Source of the DNA: an uncultured Bacteroidota bacterium
GTDB taxonomy: Bacteria; Bacteroidota; Bacteroidia; Flavobacteriales; Flavobacteriaceae
Assembly (NCBI GenBank): GCA_902626585.1
Contig: CACOGA010000008.1
Coordinates: forward strand, 1-64,000
DNA: 64,000 nucleotides
Direction of reading: 5' to 3'
Shown: in pieces, positions 1 to 9,930 of the stretch
How the letters are laid out: each line of letters begins with the position of its first letter
Position numbering within the stretch: the stretch's first letter is position 1
Position numbers and translations under genes: made by a program
Notes under the pieces: generated by a model
The model's input: only the letters and a program-made list of their open reading frames with translations
Told to the model about the DNA's origin: nothing
The model's database searches: none

Positions 1-1476
1 ATCGATATGAGATTGTATTGTAACAATATCTCCTTCAACAGGATTAGGATAAATCATCATGTCTAGTAATTCATTTTCTGAATTTGATAGCGCAGCTTGC
101 ACACAAACATCATCTAATGTTACCCCATATCCATAGCCAGATGTTGCTTGGAATCCAACATAGTAATCAGCACTTGGATTAGGTAAATCCAGTGTAACCT
201 CTGTCCATGATGTTACCTCTTCAGTATATTCACCAATTTGAACCCAATCGCCGTCATATGAAGACCTGTAGAATACTCTTAATTGATCCTGGTCTCCAGC
301 CCATTGAACCTGTGTGAAATTAAATGTTAACTGAGGATCATCAACACTCGTAAGATCCATTGATGGTGAAATTATACTTGCAGTATCAGCATTATAATTA
401 GGGGAGTAAAACCCAGCCATTGCAGCACCTGAAAGTGGTAAAACAGAAGCATTTGCATTTTGAGAACCCCAAACCCATTCAGCAGTTCCTGAGTAAATCG
501 AACTTGTCCAATTTCCTAGACCACTTTCAAAGTCATCACACCATGGATATTCCGAGATAACGGAAATTGTAAATGATATTGTTTCCTCAACAGGTGGATC
601 TAGAGGGTTATGATTACTATCAACTAACCAAGCAGTTATTGAATGGTCACCAATTGATAACCCATCGATTACCACATCATTAGTGTCATATACCATCACA
701 GTATCACCTCCGTCAACAGAGTAATGCCAATGTCCATCCGTTCCAACAACAAAGTTATTAAAACCAAAGATTGACAAAGTTGCTGTTGTTCCTGTTGTAG
801 TAACATCCCAATCTGCTGCCACGGCAGAGTCATCAAACACCTTAATATCATCAATTAGCCAGTCAGCTGCATAATCACCTTTGTATTTAAAACCTATTGT
901 TAAATTTGCTTCAGAAGGGAGAGCAATTTCGTAATCACACCAATAAGTAGTGTTGTCTGTATTACAAATAAAATCATTCAAAAGTACCCATGTGGCTGAA
1001 TTAACGTCTCCGTCGTAATCTGTTGAATACATGACATGATGCTCATCAGCATATGATGCCCAGTGAACGTGACCCCAATATGTTAAAACTGGTGCAGAAG
1101 TCCCTGATAAATCAAATGTTGGTGTTAAAGCCCAATTTTCAAGCATTCCTGAATCAGAGAAGTCATCCTGTTGTAAATAATATACACCACCAGCAGCATC
1201 ATCCTCAGGATTAACAAAGTGGCCTCCATTAATTACCCAATTGTAGTTTGTACTGCCGTTTTGTACCAATGTGATATCTCCGAGTCCGTTTTCAAAACTA
1301 TTTTCGTAAGGAATCGTATTGAATACCTTATTTTGAGTTTGAGTTGGATGAAAATCATTAGAATAATGGTTTTCTGATATTTCGCCCCTCACTTGATCAT
1401 GGGTGCAGTTTGGTCCGTGCTGTTGCCCAATAATCAAAAAAGGAGTTAATAAAAATAATAAGTAAAGTTTTTTCAT
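1..1476 (-). CDS. Secreted multidomain protein with choice-of-anchor/MAM-like repeats and a C-terminal T9SS type A sorting domain (C-terminus cut by window edge)
   Basis: Open minus frame to the window edge. Starts MKKLYLLFLLTPFLIIGQQ (signal peptide). Two repeats like 'WxxGLGNWT...AMAGFYSPNY...YVGFQATSGYGYGVTLDDVCV'. Ends NSENELLDMMIYPNPVEGDIVTI, a T9SS-type sorting motif. Not in the ORF track because it has no stop inside the window. Confidence 0.85.
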   Translation of the reverse strand, partial: MKKLYLLFLLTPFLIIGQQHGPNCTHDQVRGEISENHYSNDFHPTQTQNKVFNTIPYENSFENGLGDITLVQNGSTNYNWVINGGHFVNPEDDAAGGVYYLQQDDFSDSGMLENWALTPTFDLSGTSAPVLTYWGHVHWASYADEHHVMYSTDYDGDVNSATWVLLNDFICNTDNTTYWCDYEIALPSEANLTIGFKYKGDYAADWLIDDIKVFDDSAVAADWDVTTTGTTATLSIFGFNNFVVGTDGHWHYSVDGGDTVMVYDTNDVVIDGLSIGDHSITAWLVDSNHNPLDPPVEETISFTISVISEYPWCDDFESGLGNWTSSIYSGTAEWVWGSQNANASVLPLSGAAMAGFYSPNYNADTASIISPSMDLTSVDDPQLTFNFTQVQWAGDQDQLRVFYRSSYDGDWVQIGEYTEEVTSWTEVTLDLPNPSADYYVGFQATSGYGYGVTLDDVCVQAALSNSENELLDMMIYPNPVEGDIVTIQSHID

Positions 1477-1606
1477 AGATTGATTTTAATAGATTAGTAA
1501 TTAGTCATTGATTACCATAAAGTTAGATTAATTTATTCTAAATCAAAAAAGAATTTTACAGAGACATTATTATTTCCAGTGGGTTATAGAGTTATTTTTT
1601 TGTAAA

Positions 1607-1642
1607 AAAAATAACTCACTAGTGTATTAGTGAGTTATTTTT
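1607..1642 (-). terminator. Rho-independent terminator downstream of tRNA-Ser
   Basis: Perfect 14-bp inverted repeat AAAAATAACTCACT / AGTGAGTTATTTTT with an 8-nt loop, followed by a T-run on the minus strand. Confidence 0.75.
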
Positions 1643-1644
1643 AG

Positions 1645-1729
1645 CGGAGGAAGAGGGATTCGAACCCCCGGAGGTGTGACCCTCAACAGTTTTCAAGACT
1701 GCCGCATTCGACCACTCTGCCATTCCTCC
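1645..1729 (-). tRNA. tRNA-Ser (anticodon TGA)
   Basis: Minus strand GGAGGAATGGCAGAGTGGTCGAATGCGGCAGTCTTGAAAACTGTTGAGGG...GGGTTCGAATCCCTCTTCCTCCG. 7-bp acceptor stem, long variable arm, anticodon loop CTTGAAA, T-arm GGTTCGAATCC. Confidence 0.95.
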
Positions 1730-1817
1730 TTTGACGGATGCAAATATAGACTTGTTTTTGTTTGCTTCAAAAAAAGTCTTTAAAATATTTATGTTATATT
1801 AATGAAAAGTTCAAAGT

Positions 1818-2594
1818 ATGCTTATTTATCGATTCACAATTATCTTTTCATACTTATTGTTTTTTTCATGTGTGGAGACTGAAATAACACCTAATTATGA
1901 AAAATTTGTTTCTGAAATAGGTGAATTAAATTATCGGATTTTGTATCCAAAGGGTTTTGATGAATCTAAAAGTTATCCGTTGACCCTTTTTTTACATGGT
2001 ATCAGTGAAAGGGGAGATGATAATGAATTACAGTTAAAATATGTTGATAAAGTTTTTTTAGACCCTGAAAATTATAACAATTATAGATCAATAGTGATTT
2101 TCCCTCAAGCTCCACTTGATGATAATTGGTCTTCAAGAATTTTAACTGATAACAAGATACGTCAAGTTTTTCCAAAAGATGCAAATCCCACAAATTCACA
2201 TCAATTAGTCATTAAACTGATGGATTCGTTAGTTAAAGAAGGTTTTGTAGATAATAAAAGAATTTATTTGACAGGACTATCTAATGGAGCAATGGGCTCA
2301 TTTGAATTGCTTAAGAATAGACCTAAAATGTTTGCCTCTGCTGTTTTAATATGTGGTGGTGGTGACCCTAATTGGGCTAAAGATTTTGCAAAAACAACAC
2401 CGGTTTGGGTTGTTCATGGTTCTGACGATGAAGTTGTTTTGCCACAGCTTTCAATTAATATGGTCGAATCGATTCTTAAATATGGAGGTAGTCCCAAATT
2501 CACTTTGTATGAAAATGTAAACCACGGAAGTTGGCATAATGTTTTTGATGATCCTAAATTTCTAGATTGGATATTTTCTCATACTAAAAATTGA
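1818..2594 (+). CDS. Alpha/beta-hydrolase lipoprotein (predicted peptidase/esterase)
   Basis: ORF with lipobox-like LLFFSC, 'LTLFLHGISERGDD', nucleophile elbow 'LTGLSNGAMGSFELL', and late His 'NHGSWHNVF'. Confidence 0.8.
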   Translation: MLIYRFTIIFSYLLFFSCVETEITPNYEKFVSEIGELNYRILYPKGFDESKSYPLTLFLHGISERGDDNELQLKYVDKVFLDPENYNNYRSIVIFPQAPLDDNWSSRILTDNKIRQVFPKDANPTNSHQLVIKLMDSLVKEGFVDNKRIYLTGLSNGAMGSFELLKNRPKMFASAVLICGGGDPNWAKDFAKTTPVWVVHGSDDEVVLPQLSINMVESILKYGGSPKFTLYENVNHGSWHNVFDDPKFLDWIFSHTKN

Positions 2595-3720
2595 TATATT
2601 CAGAAATTTCTAAGCCATAACCAATCATTCCAACTCTTCTTGTTTCTTTTGTGTTTGTAATAAGTTTAAGGTTGGTTATATCGAGATCATGTAATATTTG
2701 AGCTCCAATTCCAAAATCTCTGTCATCCATATTCAAAATAGGAGCCTTTGCAATTTTATCTTTAGCTTGATTTTTTTTCAGGATTTTCAGCCTTTTCAAA
2801 GTATTAATTGCTTTTAATTCAGGGCTGATAAAAATCATTGCCCCCATGTGTTCTTTGTTAATAATCTCAAACATTTTTGATAATGAATCCTCGGTATCAG
2901 ATGTAAGAGTACCCAAAACATCATTGTGAATTGATTTTGAGTTAATTCTTGTTAAAACAGCATCCCCTTTATCCCAGCTTCCTTTGGTTAGGGCAATATG
3001 AATATTATTATTCGTAGTCTGCTTGTAAGCTCTCAATCTAAAAATCCCAAAGCGTGTATTAATTTCAAAGTCCTCTTCTTTTTCAATCAACGAATCATGT
3101 TCCATTCTGTAAGCAACAAGATCCTCAATAGAAATTATTTTTAAATCAAATTTCTGTGATACTTTAATTAAATCAGGAACTCTAGCCATTGAACCATCTT
3201 CATTCATTATTTCAACAATCACACCCGCTGGCTTAAGTCCCGCTAGTCTTGGTAAGTCAATTGCAGCTTCAGTGTGACCTGTTCTTCTTAAAACGCCTCC
3301 ATTTTTTGCTACCAGAGGAAATACGTGTCCAGGCTTTGAAAATTGATTAGGTTTTGTTTTTTTGTCAATTAATGCTTGTATTGTTGTGGCTCGATCTGAT
3401 GCTGAAATACCAGTTGTTACTCCGTTTCCTTTTAAATCAATCGATACGGTGAAAGCAGTGTCTTGGGGATCAGTATTTGTTCCAACCATTAAATTTAAAC
3501 CTAACCTCTTTGAAATATTTTCAGTGATTGGGGCACAAATTAATCCCCTTCCGTGAGTTGCCATAAAATTTATAATTTCTGGTGTTACTAACTCAGCAGA
3601 TGCGAGGAAATCTCCTTCGTTTTCTCTGTTTTTGTCATCAACAACAATAACAATTTTGCCGTCTCTTATGTCTTTTATAGCAGACTCTATTGAATTAAGT
3701 TTAAACTTATCCTTTGACAT
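2584..3720 (-). CDS. ribB: RibBA-type protein: intact 3,4-dihydroxy-2-butanone-4-phosphate synthase domain plus degenerate GTP cyclohydrolase II domain
   Basis: N-terminal RibB motifs 'VVDDKNRENEGDFLASAELVTPEIINFMATHGRGLICAPI' and 'HTEAAIDLPRLAGLKPAGVIVEIMNEDGSMAR'. C-terminus resembles RibA ('FGIGAQILHDL...GYGLEI') but lacks the zinc Cys cluster. Confidence 0.9.
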   Translation of the reverse strand: MSKDKFKLNSIESAIKDIRDGKIVIVVDDKNRENEGDFLASAELVTPEIINFMATHGRGLICAPITENISKRLGLNLMVGTNTDPQDTAFTVSIDLKGNGVTTGISASDRATTIQALIDKKTKPNQFSKPGHVFPLVAKNGGVLRRTGHTEAAIDLPRLAGLKPAGVIVEIMNEDGSMARVPDLIKVSQKFDLKIISIEDLVAYRMEHDSLIEKEEDFEINTRFGIFRLRAYKQTTNNNIHIALTKGSWDKGDAVLTRINSKSIHNDVLGTLTSDTEDSLSKMFEIINKEHMGAMIFISPELKAINTLKRLKILKKNQAKDKIAKAPILNMDDRDFGIGAQILHDLDITNLKLITNTKETRRVGMIGYGLEISEYINF

Positions 3721-5134
3721 ATTTTTCTATTTTTTTATAAAATGATAAAATATAATCTCCAAAATTAAAAACGCTTTTATCATTTGTTGCCCTGTAGGTT
3801 AAATAAACACTAAAGGGAAGCATTATTAAAGTTGAAAGCCAGCTTGCTAAAATAGGATTAATACTACTGTCTTCAGCAAGATTTTTTGAAAAAATTCCTA
3901 AAAAATGATACGCCAAAAAAAGTAATATTGAAATTACAAGTGGTAAACCATAACCTCCTTTTCTAATGATTGTACCAAGGGGAGCACCGATGAAAAATAA
4001 GATTATGCATGCAAAACCCAGCGAAAATTTATCATGCATAGTCATTACATGTTTATTTAAATTTTGCTCACGATAAGATTGAATTGTTTTGTTAGACTTA
4101 ACTATACTTATTGTACTCTTAACAGAGCTAATAGCTAAATCATAAAGCTGTTTTTGTTTTTTTGGCTGAAACAGATTTAAAAAGTTTTCACTTTCGTAAT
4201 TGACATCATCTTTTGGATTTAAATTGTAGTCTATGGTTTTAAAATTTGACCTATTAAACATTTTGGAGCTTATGACAGCCATGTCTTCAGCTTTTTTTTC
4301 AACTAATGAGTCAATAGCTGTACTCAGCTCATTTACTTTCATCATTGAATGTTTATTTACATCATCTTCTTCACTAAAATCAACTTCATTAATAGAGGCA
4401 ATATCAATATTAATTAGATATTCTTCAAAGTAGCTTTTTACAAAAGGTTTTTTTATATTTTTTGAATAATCTTCTGAAATTATTTCATCATAATAGTTAC
4501 CATCATACAACTTAAGTTGTAAAATATTAGAGTTTTCCTCCGAGATTATTTCGCCACTTTTTGATTTTATAACAGTGTAATTACCAGGTTTATTTTTCTT
4601 TTGATGAATAATAACCTTATTCAATAATTTGCCTTCATTTCCATATTTATTATCAACCTTAATATTATAATCGCCAATTTGACTGAACTGCCCTTCAGCA
4701 ATTGCCATAGATGGTTTTACTTTTGAAATATTTTTTCTAAGATTATGAAAATTGTATTCGGCAATTGGAGCTACATTGTTTGAAAAAAAGAAAGTCACTA
4801 TGCCAAGTAAGAATGTAAATAAAATCAAGCTCCTCATTGATCTCTGTAAAGAAATTCCACTAGCTTTCATTGCGGCGAACTCATAGTTTTCAGAAAGACT
4901 ACCAAAAACCATAATACTAGACAAAAGAATGGTTAATGGTAATACAAGAATTACTAATCTTGGTGTTACATTAATTAAAAATTTAAGGATTATATCTAGT
5001 TCTAGGTCTTTACCAGCCAATTCAGAAATGTATAGCCAAACTGATTGAAGCAAAAAAATTAACATCAAAATGCAAAATGTACTTGCTAAAGTTTTTAGAT
5101 ATGATTTGAATATGTAAAAATCTAAAATTTTCAA
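3707..5134 (-). CDS. LptF/LptG family permease (YjgP/YjgQ)
   Basis: 'MKILDFYIFKSYLKTLASTFCILMLIFLLQSVWLYI' plus C-terminal 'FIGAPLGTIIRKGGYGLPLVISILLFLAYHFLGI', typical of YjgP/Q permeases. Confidence 0.88.
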   Translation of the reverse strand: MKILDFYIFKSYLKTLASTFCILMLIFLLQSVWLYISELAGKDLELDIILKFLINVTPRLVILVLPLTILLSSIMVFGSLSENYEFAAMKASGISLQRSMRSLILFTFLLGIVTFFFSNNVAPIAEYNFHNLRKNISKVKPSMAIAEGQFSQIGDYNIKVDNKYGNEGKLLNKVIIHQKKNKPGNYTVIKSKSGEIISEENSNILQLKLYDGNYYDEIISEDYSKNIKKPFVKSYFEEYLINIDIASINEVDFSEEDDVNKHSMMKVNELSTAIDSLVEKKAEDMAVISSKMFNRSNFKTIDYNLNPKDDVNYESENFLNLFQPKKQKQLYDLAISSVKSTISIVKSNKTIQSYREQNLNKHVMTMHDKFSLGFACIILFFIGAPLGTIIRKGGYGLPLVISILLFLAYHFLGIFSKNLAEDSSINPILASWLSTLIMLPFSVYLTYRATNDKSVFNFGDYILSFYKKIEKYVKG

Positions 5135-5138
5135 TAGA

Positions 5139-5789
5139 CTAATCTAAAATATTCATGTAATAGTCTTTGTATTTATCCTCATCAAACACAAACAATTTAG
5201 CATCTAGTGGTAAATTAAATTCAAAGTCCACTATTGAAATAGTAGTTACTGTTTCATTTTTTCCTGTCTCAATAACCTCGTAGATTTGATTAAACTCAGT
5301 ATCAATACCAAGTAGAATATATTTTATTTCAGCCTCAGAATCTTTTGGGATTAATTTCACATATTGAATCTTTTTTCTAAACTTTCCATTTCCAATTAAT
5401 CTGGATTCATCCATTTCAAAATAGTAACCGTCTTCATAGAAATATAGCATTTGATTTGGCGTAATAGTTGTCTCATCCTCAGGATCTTGACTAGAGATAG
5501 TCACTTCCTCATCGTCTGGGCTAATAGAATAAAGCTTTTCTCCATCAAATATTCGGGTTACCCCAAGCATTTCAAATCTCCAACTGTCATTTTCAGTTAC
5601 AAAACTTCCATTATTCGTCTGATTAATGTCCTCTTCAAGGTTTTGTAATGTGTATGCATAGTTGATATAAATATTTTCATAACTTTTGATATTTTCTGAA
5701 ACCTTATTAAGTAAAAGTTCAGCATCTGAATTTTCCTGAGAAATTCCAAAAGCATAAAATCCAAAAATTAATAGGATGATTTTTTTCAT
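5139..5789 (-). CDS. LolA-like outer-membrane lipoprotein carrier protein
   Basis: Signal peptide and LolA-like pattern ('ELLLNKVSENIKSYENIYINYAYT...WRFEMLGVTRIFDGEKLYSISPDDEEVTI'). Confidence 0.8.
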   Translation of the reverse strand: MKKIILLIFGFYAFGISQENSDAELLLNKVSENIKSYENIYINYAYTLQNLEEDINQTNNGSFVTENDSWRFEMLGVTRIFDGEKLYSISPDDEEVTISSQDPEDETTITPNQMLYFYEDGYYFEMDESRLIGNGKFRKKIQYVKLIPKDSEAEIKYILLGIDTEFNQIYEVIETGKNETVTTISIVDFEFNLPLDAKLFVFDEDKYKDYYMNILD

Positions 5790-5800
5790 AGTTAAATTAT

Positions 5801-8128
5801 TTATTCGTTTTCCAAGTGCCTATCAAGAGACTGTAAATCTGGAATTAAAACTTGTCTGGCTTTACTTCCCTCAAAAGGACCAACAATACCTGCGGCTTCA
5901 AGCTGATCAATTAATCTGCCTGCTCTGTTGTAACCTAATTTAAGTTTCCTTTGGAGCAGTGAAGCTGAACCCTGTTGAGCAATTACCAAAACCTCTGCAG
6001 CCTCTCTAAATAACTTATCTCTATCTTCTATGTCAATATCAAGATTTGTGCCACCCTCTTCTCCGATATACTCTGGTAATTGATGTGCAGTTGCATAAGC
6101 TTTTTGTGAACCAATAAAGTCAGTTAGTAACTCAATTTCTGGGGTATCTACAAATGCACATTGAACTCTAGTTAGTTCGTTTCCTTGCGTAAATAGCATA
6201 TCACCTCTTCCAATTAATTGATCAGCTCCGGAACTATCTAGAATTGTTCTTGAATCTATTTTTGATGTAACTCTAAATGCCACCCTTGCAGGGAAATTTG
6301 CTTTTATAACTCCCGTAATAACATTAACAGAAGGTCTTTGAGTTGCTATTATTAAATGAATCCCAATTGCTCTTGCCAATTGTGCCAATCTTGCTATTGG
6401 AGTTTCAACTTCCTTTCCAGCAGTCATTATCAAGTCAGCAAACTCATCTACAACTAAGACAATATAAGGTAAAAACTGGTGACCATCATTTGGATTTAGT
6501 TTTCTGTCTTTAAATTTTTTATTATACTCAACAATATTTCTGCAAGCGGCATTTTTCAACAATTCATACCTGTTATCCATTTCGATACACAAGGAGTTAA
6601 GTGTATTAATTACTTTTTTATTATCCGTAATAATAGCTTCCTCTGAGTCAGGAAGTTTTGCTAAATAGTGTCTCTCAATCTTGTTATACAGGGTTAATTC
6701 AACTTTTTTTGGGTCAACCAATACAAATTTTACCTCTGCAGGATGCTTCTTGTATAAAAGTGATGTTAATACAGCATTTAATCCCACTGATTTTCCTTGA
6801 CCTGTTGCTCCTGCCATCAATAGGTGAGGCATACGAGCAAGATCAAATACCAATGTTTCGTTACTGATAGTCTTTCCAATAGCTACAGGAAGCTCCATTT
6901 CAGATTTCTGAAATTTCTCAGCAGAAATTACAGAGTGCATCGAAACAATGGTGGGTTTTTTATTTGGAACTTCAATTCCAATAGTCCCTCGACCAGGGAT
7001 TGGAGCTATAATTCTAATTCCTAAAGCTGCAAGAGACAAGGCAATGTCATCTTCTAGATTTTTTATCTTAGAAATTCTAACTCCTGCGTCTGGGATTATC
7101 TCATATAAAGTAACTGTTGGACCTATTGTTGCTTTAATATTTGAAATAGAAATGTTATAGTTTCCAAGTGTTTCTACGATTTTATTTTTATTTTCCTCTA
7201 ATTCATCCTTGTCGATTGTTATTTTTTCCGAGTCATACTGTTTTAATAGATTTAATTTAGGGAATTGAAATTTGCTTAATTCGAGCTTTGGATCAAATCG
7301 TCCAAAGTTATCGACAAGTTTGTCTGATAAATTATCAGATTCTGATTTTTCCTCAAAAATTTCCTCAACTTCAATATCAACATCATCAATGATTTTTTCT
7401 ACTTTTTCTTCATTGGTTTTTTCATCTGTAAATGTCTCTGTCAATTCTTCCTCAACTTCCTCTTTAATCTTGACTTCTTCATCAATTGAGGTGTCTTCTA
7501 AGATTTCATCTTTAATTTCTTTAGGGAGTTCGTTATTTTTATATCGTTTAAGATTAATATTTTTTAAAAAACTAACAAAGTTATAAATATCATTTGTTCC
7601 TATTTTTAATCTGAAAGTAATGTAAATCAGAGTCATAAAAATTATAAGAAATGTAACCCCGATATGGTTAATGTAAATTGATAAGAAGCTAACTATTTCG
7701 TAACCTATAATTCCAGAATAAATATTGCCATAATCCACAAGTCCAAAAAAGATTGAAAACATAAAAACTAAATAAAATCCCCAGAGCCAATTATTGGTTA
7801 AATTTCTTTTTTTAAAATCAAGTAAAATGTGTAGTGCACTTAGAAATATTAGTAACGGAAATATAATTGAGCTTATTCCAAACCCCTTATAAATAAACAA
7901 ATCACTCAGCTTAGCACCAATTTTACCAAGTGAGTTTGAGTTATCGATTTCTAAATCAGTAAAGTTATTTAATTCGCTTTGATCTATATCACCTGTGAAG
8001 AAATAAGAGACAAATGAAATTAAAAGAAATAGTGAAAGAATGATAAGAGAACTACCGATGAATAGTCTTTTAGCACCAGAAATTTCTTTCTTTTGTTTAT
8101 TTTTTGAAAATGAAAAAATATGCTTCAT
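5801..8128 (-). CDS. ftsK: FtsK/SpoIIIE DNA translocase
   Basis: N-terminal TM segments, acidic linker, 'LMAGATGQGKSVGLNAVLTSLLYKKHPAEVKFVLVDPKKVEL', 'IVLVVDEFADLIM', 'ATQRPSVNVITGVIKANFPARVAFRV', gamma domain 'SLLQRKLKLGYNRAGRLIDQLEAAGIVGP'. Confidence 0.97.
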   Translation of the reverse strand: MKHIFSFSKNKQKKEISGAKRLFIGSSLIILSLFLLISFVSYFFTGDIDQSELNNFTDLEIDNSNSLGKIGAKLSDLFIYKGFGISSIIFPLLIFLSALHILLDFKKRNLTNNWLWGFYLVFMFSIFFGLVDYGNIYSGIIGYEIVSFLSIYINHIGVTFLIIFMTLIYITFRLKIGTNDIYNFVSFLKNINLKRYKNNELPKEIKDEILEDTSIDEEVKIKEEVEEELTETFTDEKTNEEKVEKIIDDVDIEVEEIFEEKSESDNLSDKLVDNFGRFDPKLELSKFQFPKLNLLKQYDSEKITIDKDELEENKNKIVETLGNYNISISNIKATIGPTVTLYEIIPDAGVRISKIKNLEDDIALSLAALGIRIIAPIPGRGTIGIEVPNKKPTIVSMHSVISAEKFQKSEMELPVAIGKTISNETLVFDLARMPHLLMAGATGQGKSVGLNAVLTSLLYKKHPAEVKFVLVDPKKVELTLYNKIERHYLAKLPDSEEAIITDNKKVINTLNSLCIEMDNRYELLKNAACRNIVEYNKKFKDRKLNPNDGHQFLPYIVLVVDEFADLIMTAGKEVETPIARLAQLARAIGIHLIIATQRPSVNVITGVIKANFPARVAFRVTSKIDSRTILDSSGADQLIGRGDMLFTQGNELTRVQCAFVDTPEIELLTDFIGSQKAYATAHQLPEYIGEEGGTNLDIDIEDRDKLFREAAEVLVIAQQGSASLLQRKLKLGYNRAGRLIDQLEAAGIVGPFEGSKARQVLIPDLQSLDRHLENE

Positions 8129-8191
8129 TTACTTCTTGTTAAGTAATATTTTGCAATTTAATAATCATTTATGCAAGAATGAATTTTTTAA

Positions 8192-9632
8192 TCAAAATTT
8201 ATGATTTGTAATCATCTTAATTTTTATCATAAATGCCGCATAAAACAATGTAGTTACTGGACTTAGCCAATTAAAAATTGCATAAATAAAATAATCAGCA
8301 ACAGAAACGCCTAGAACCCCGTAATGATAAGCACCACAGGTATTCCATGGAATTAAAGCAGATGTAACAGTTCCAGAGTCCTCTAATGTCCTGCTTAGAT
8401 TTACTGCGGAAAGATTTTTTTCCTCAAAGGCATCTTTAAACATCTTTCCTGGTATTACAATCGCAAGATATTGATCTGATGCAACTATATTTATTCCAAG
8501 GCAACTAGCCGCAGTACTAGCAAAAAGTCCAAATGTAGTTTTAGCCTTACTCAGTAAAAACCCTGTTATTTTTTTAAGAGCCCCAATTCCATCCATTGAA
8601 CCACCAAATATCATAGCGCTAATTGTCAGGTAAATTGTCCACAACATACCTTTCATTCCACCTGAGTCATAAAGCCTTTCAATTCTCGGATTTTCTGTTG
8701 GAATACTTGTATCAGTAAAAACAGATAATAAAACAGATATTGGTCTTGAATCATTAATGCTTTCAAGAATATTATTTTGGAATATTAGTGAAAAAATTAT
8801 TGCTCCGAATATTCCAAAGCCCAAGGCAATCAGAGGTCTTACTTTTAAAAATGCTAGAAGTATGACAAGTGCAGGTACTAAAAATAATAATGGTGAAATA
8901 TAGAAATCGTTTAAAATTGTATGTGAGAGATTCTTGATATCAATCATTTCTCCTGCTAAGTCAATATTTATATTAAAACTTAATATTATAAAAACTATTA
9001 ATGTAATTGTATATGTTGGGAGTGTGGTATAAATCATGTATTTAATGTGTGAGTATAAATCAGTTCCAGCCATTGCTGGTGCTAGATTTGTAGTATCACT
9101 AAGAGGTGACAATTTATCACCAAAATAAGCACCTGAGATAACTGCTCCAGCTGTCATTCCGGGGGGGGATATTAAAAGCAATTCCAACTGCAACTAATGC
9201 AATACCAACAGTAGCAGATGTTGTGTAGGAACTTCCAGTTGTTAATGAAACCAGGGTAGAAACAATCAACGTCAGGGGTAGGAATATTGAGGGGTCAACA
9301 AGATTTAAACCATAATAAACCATCGCAGGAATTATTCCACTTACCTTCCAAGTTCCGGCAAGCGCGCCAACAAGCAAAAGAATCATAATAGGTGTTCCGA
9401 TACTTTTTATGCTTGATACTATTTTTTTTAATACAAAAACAATTTTAATTTTTTCTGAAAGCCCTATTATCATAGCAACTAAAGATGTAAAAATTAATAT
9501 ATAATGATAAGTATAGTCTCCGAGCCAATCGTTATTTTCAAAAAAAATTATATTGTAAAATAACATCGTAATCAATAAAACTATTGGAATTATTGATTTG
9601 CCTAAACTAATTTCGGATGAGGTTATGTCCAT
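8192..9632 (-). pseudogene. nhaC: Na+/H+ antiporter NhaC family, disrupted by a frameshift at a G8/C8 homopolymer (9161-9168)
   Basis: ORF 9117-9632 (N-terminal, '...TSATVGIALVAVGIAFNIPP|RNDS') and ORF 8192-9193 (C-terminal, 'PP|GMTAGAVISGAYFGDKLSPLSDTTNLAPAMAGTD') join into one NhaC reading frame if one base of the homopolymer is removed. Confidence 0.85.
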
Positions 9633-9811
9633 TTATAAAAGATTTGACTCTTTAAGACATACTTTGATTCACTATTTCCCTCAAATGTTTCCCTCATTGA
9701 ATTTGCAGACAGAAATGTATAAGTTGATGAATCAGATATTGAAGGGTTCACACCTACAAATTCTCCAAAAAACTGTAAGACTTGAATTTTATTTGCTGGC
9801 TTTGATTTCAC
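9623..9811 (-). CDS. Small hypothetical protein overlapping the nhaC start (tentative)
   Basis: 62-codon ORF with GTG start, 'FFGEFVGVNPSISDSSTYTFLSANSMRETFEGNSESKYVLKSQIFYKW'. It ends inside the first codons of nhaC, suggesting possible coupling. No homologue recognised. Confidence 0.35.
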   Translation of the reverse strand: MKSKPANKIQVLQFFGEFVGVNPSISDSSTYTFLSANSMRETFEGNSESKYVLKSQIFYKWT

Positions 9812-9903
9812 TTAGTTAGCTAATGGTTAAAGATTGAATTATTTACTAATTTACCAAAATCAATTTTAATACTTTAAAAATCAATTTAACATTTAAATAT
9901 TTG

Positions 9904-9911
9904 TATTTTTG
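9904..9911 (+). promoter_or_regulatory. Candidate Bacteroidota -7 element (TAnnTTTG) for lpd
   Basis: TATTTTTG 19 bp before the ATG at 9931. Confidence 0.5.
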
Positions 9912-9930
9912 AATCCTAAATTTGAGTAGT

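Noticed and set aside
7272-7586. Plus-strand 104-aa serine-rich ORF inside ftsK
   Set aside because: Antisense shadow of the acidic FtsK linker (Glu/Asp-rich codons read as Ser on the other strand). No independent support.
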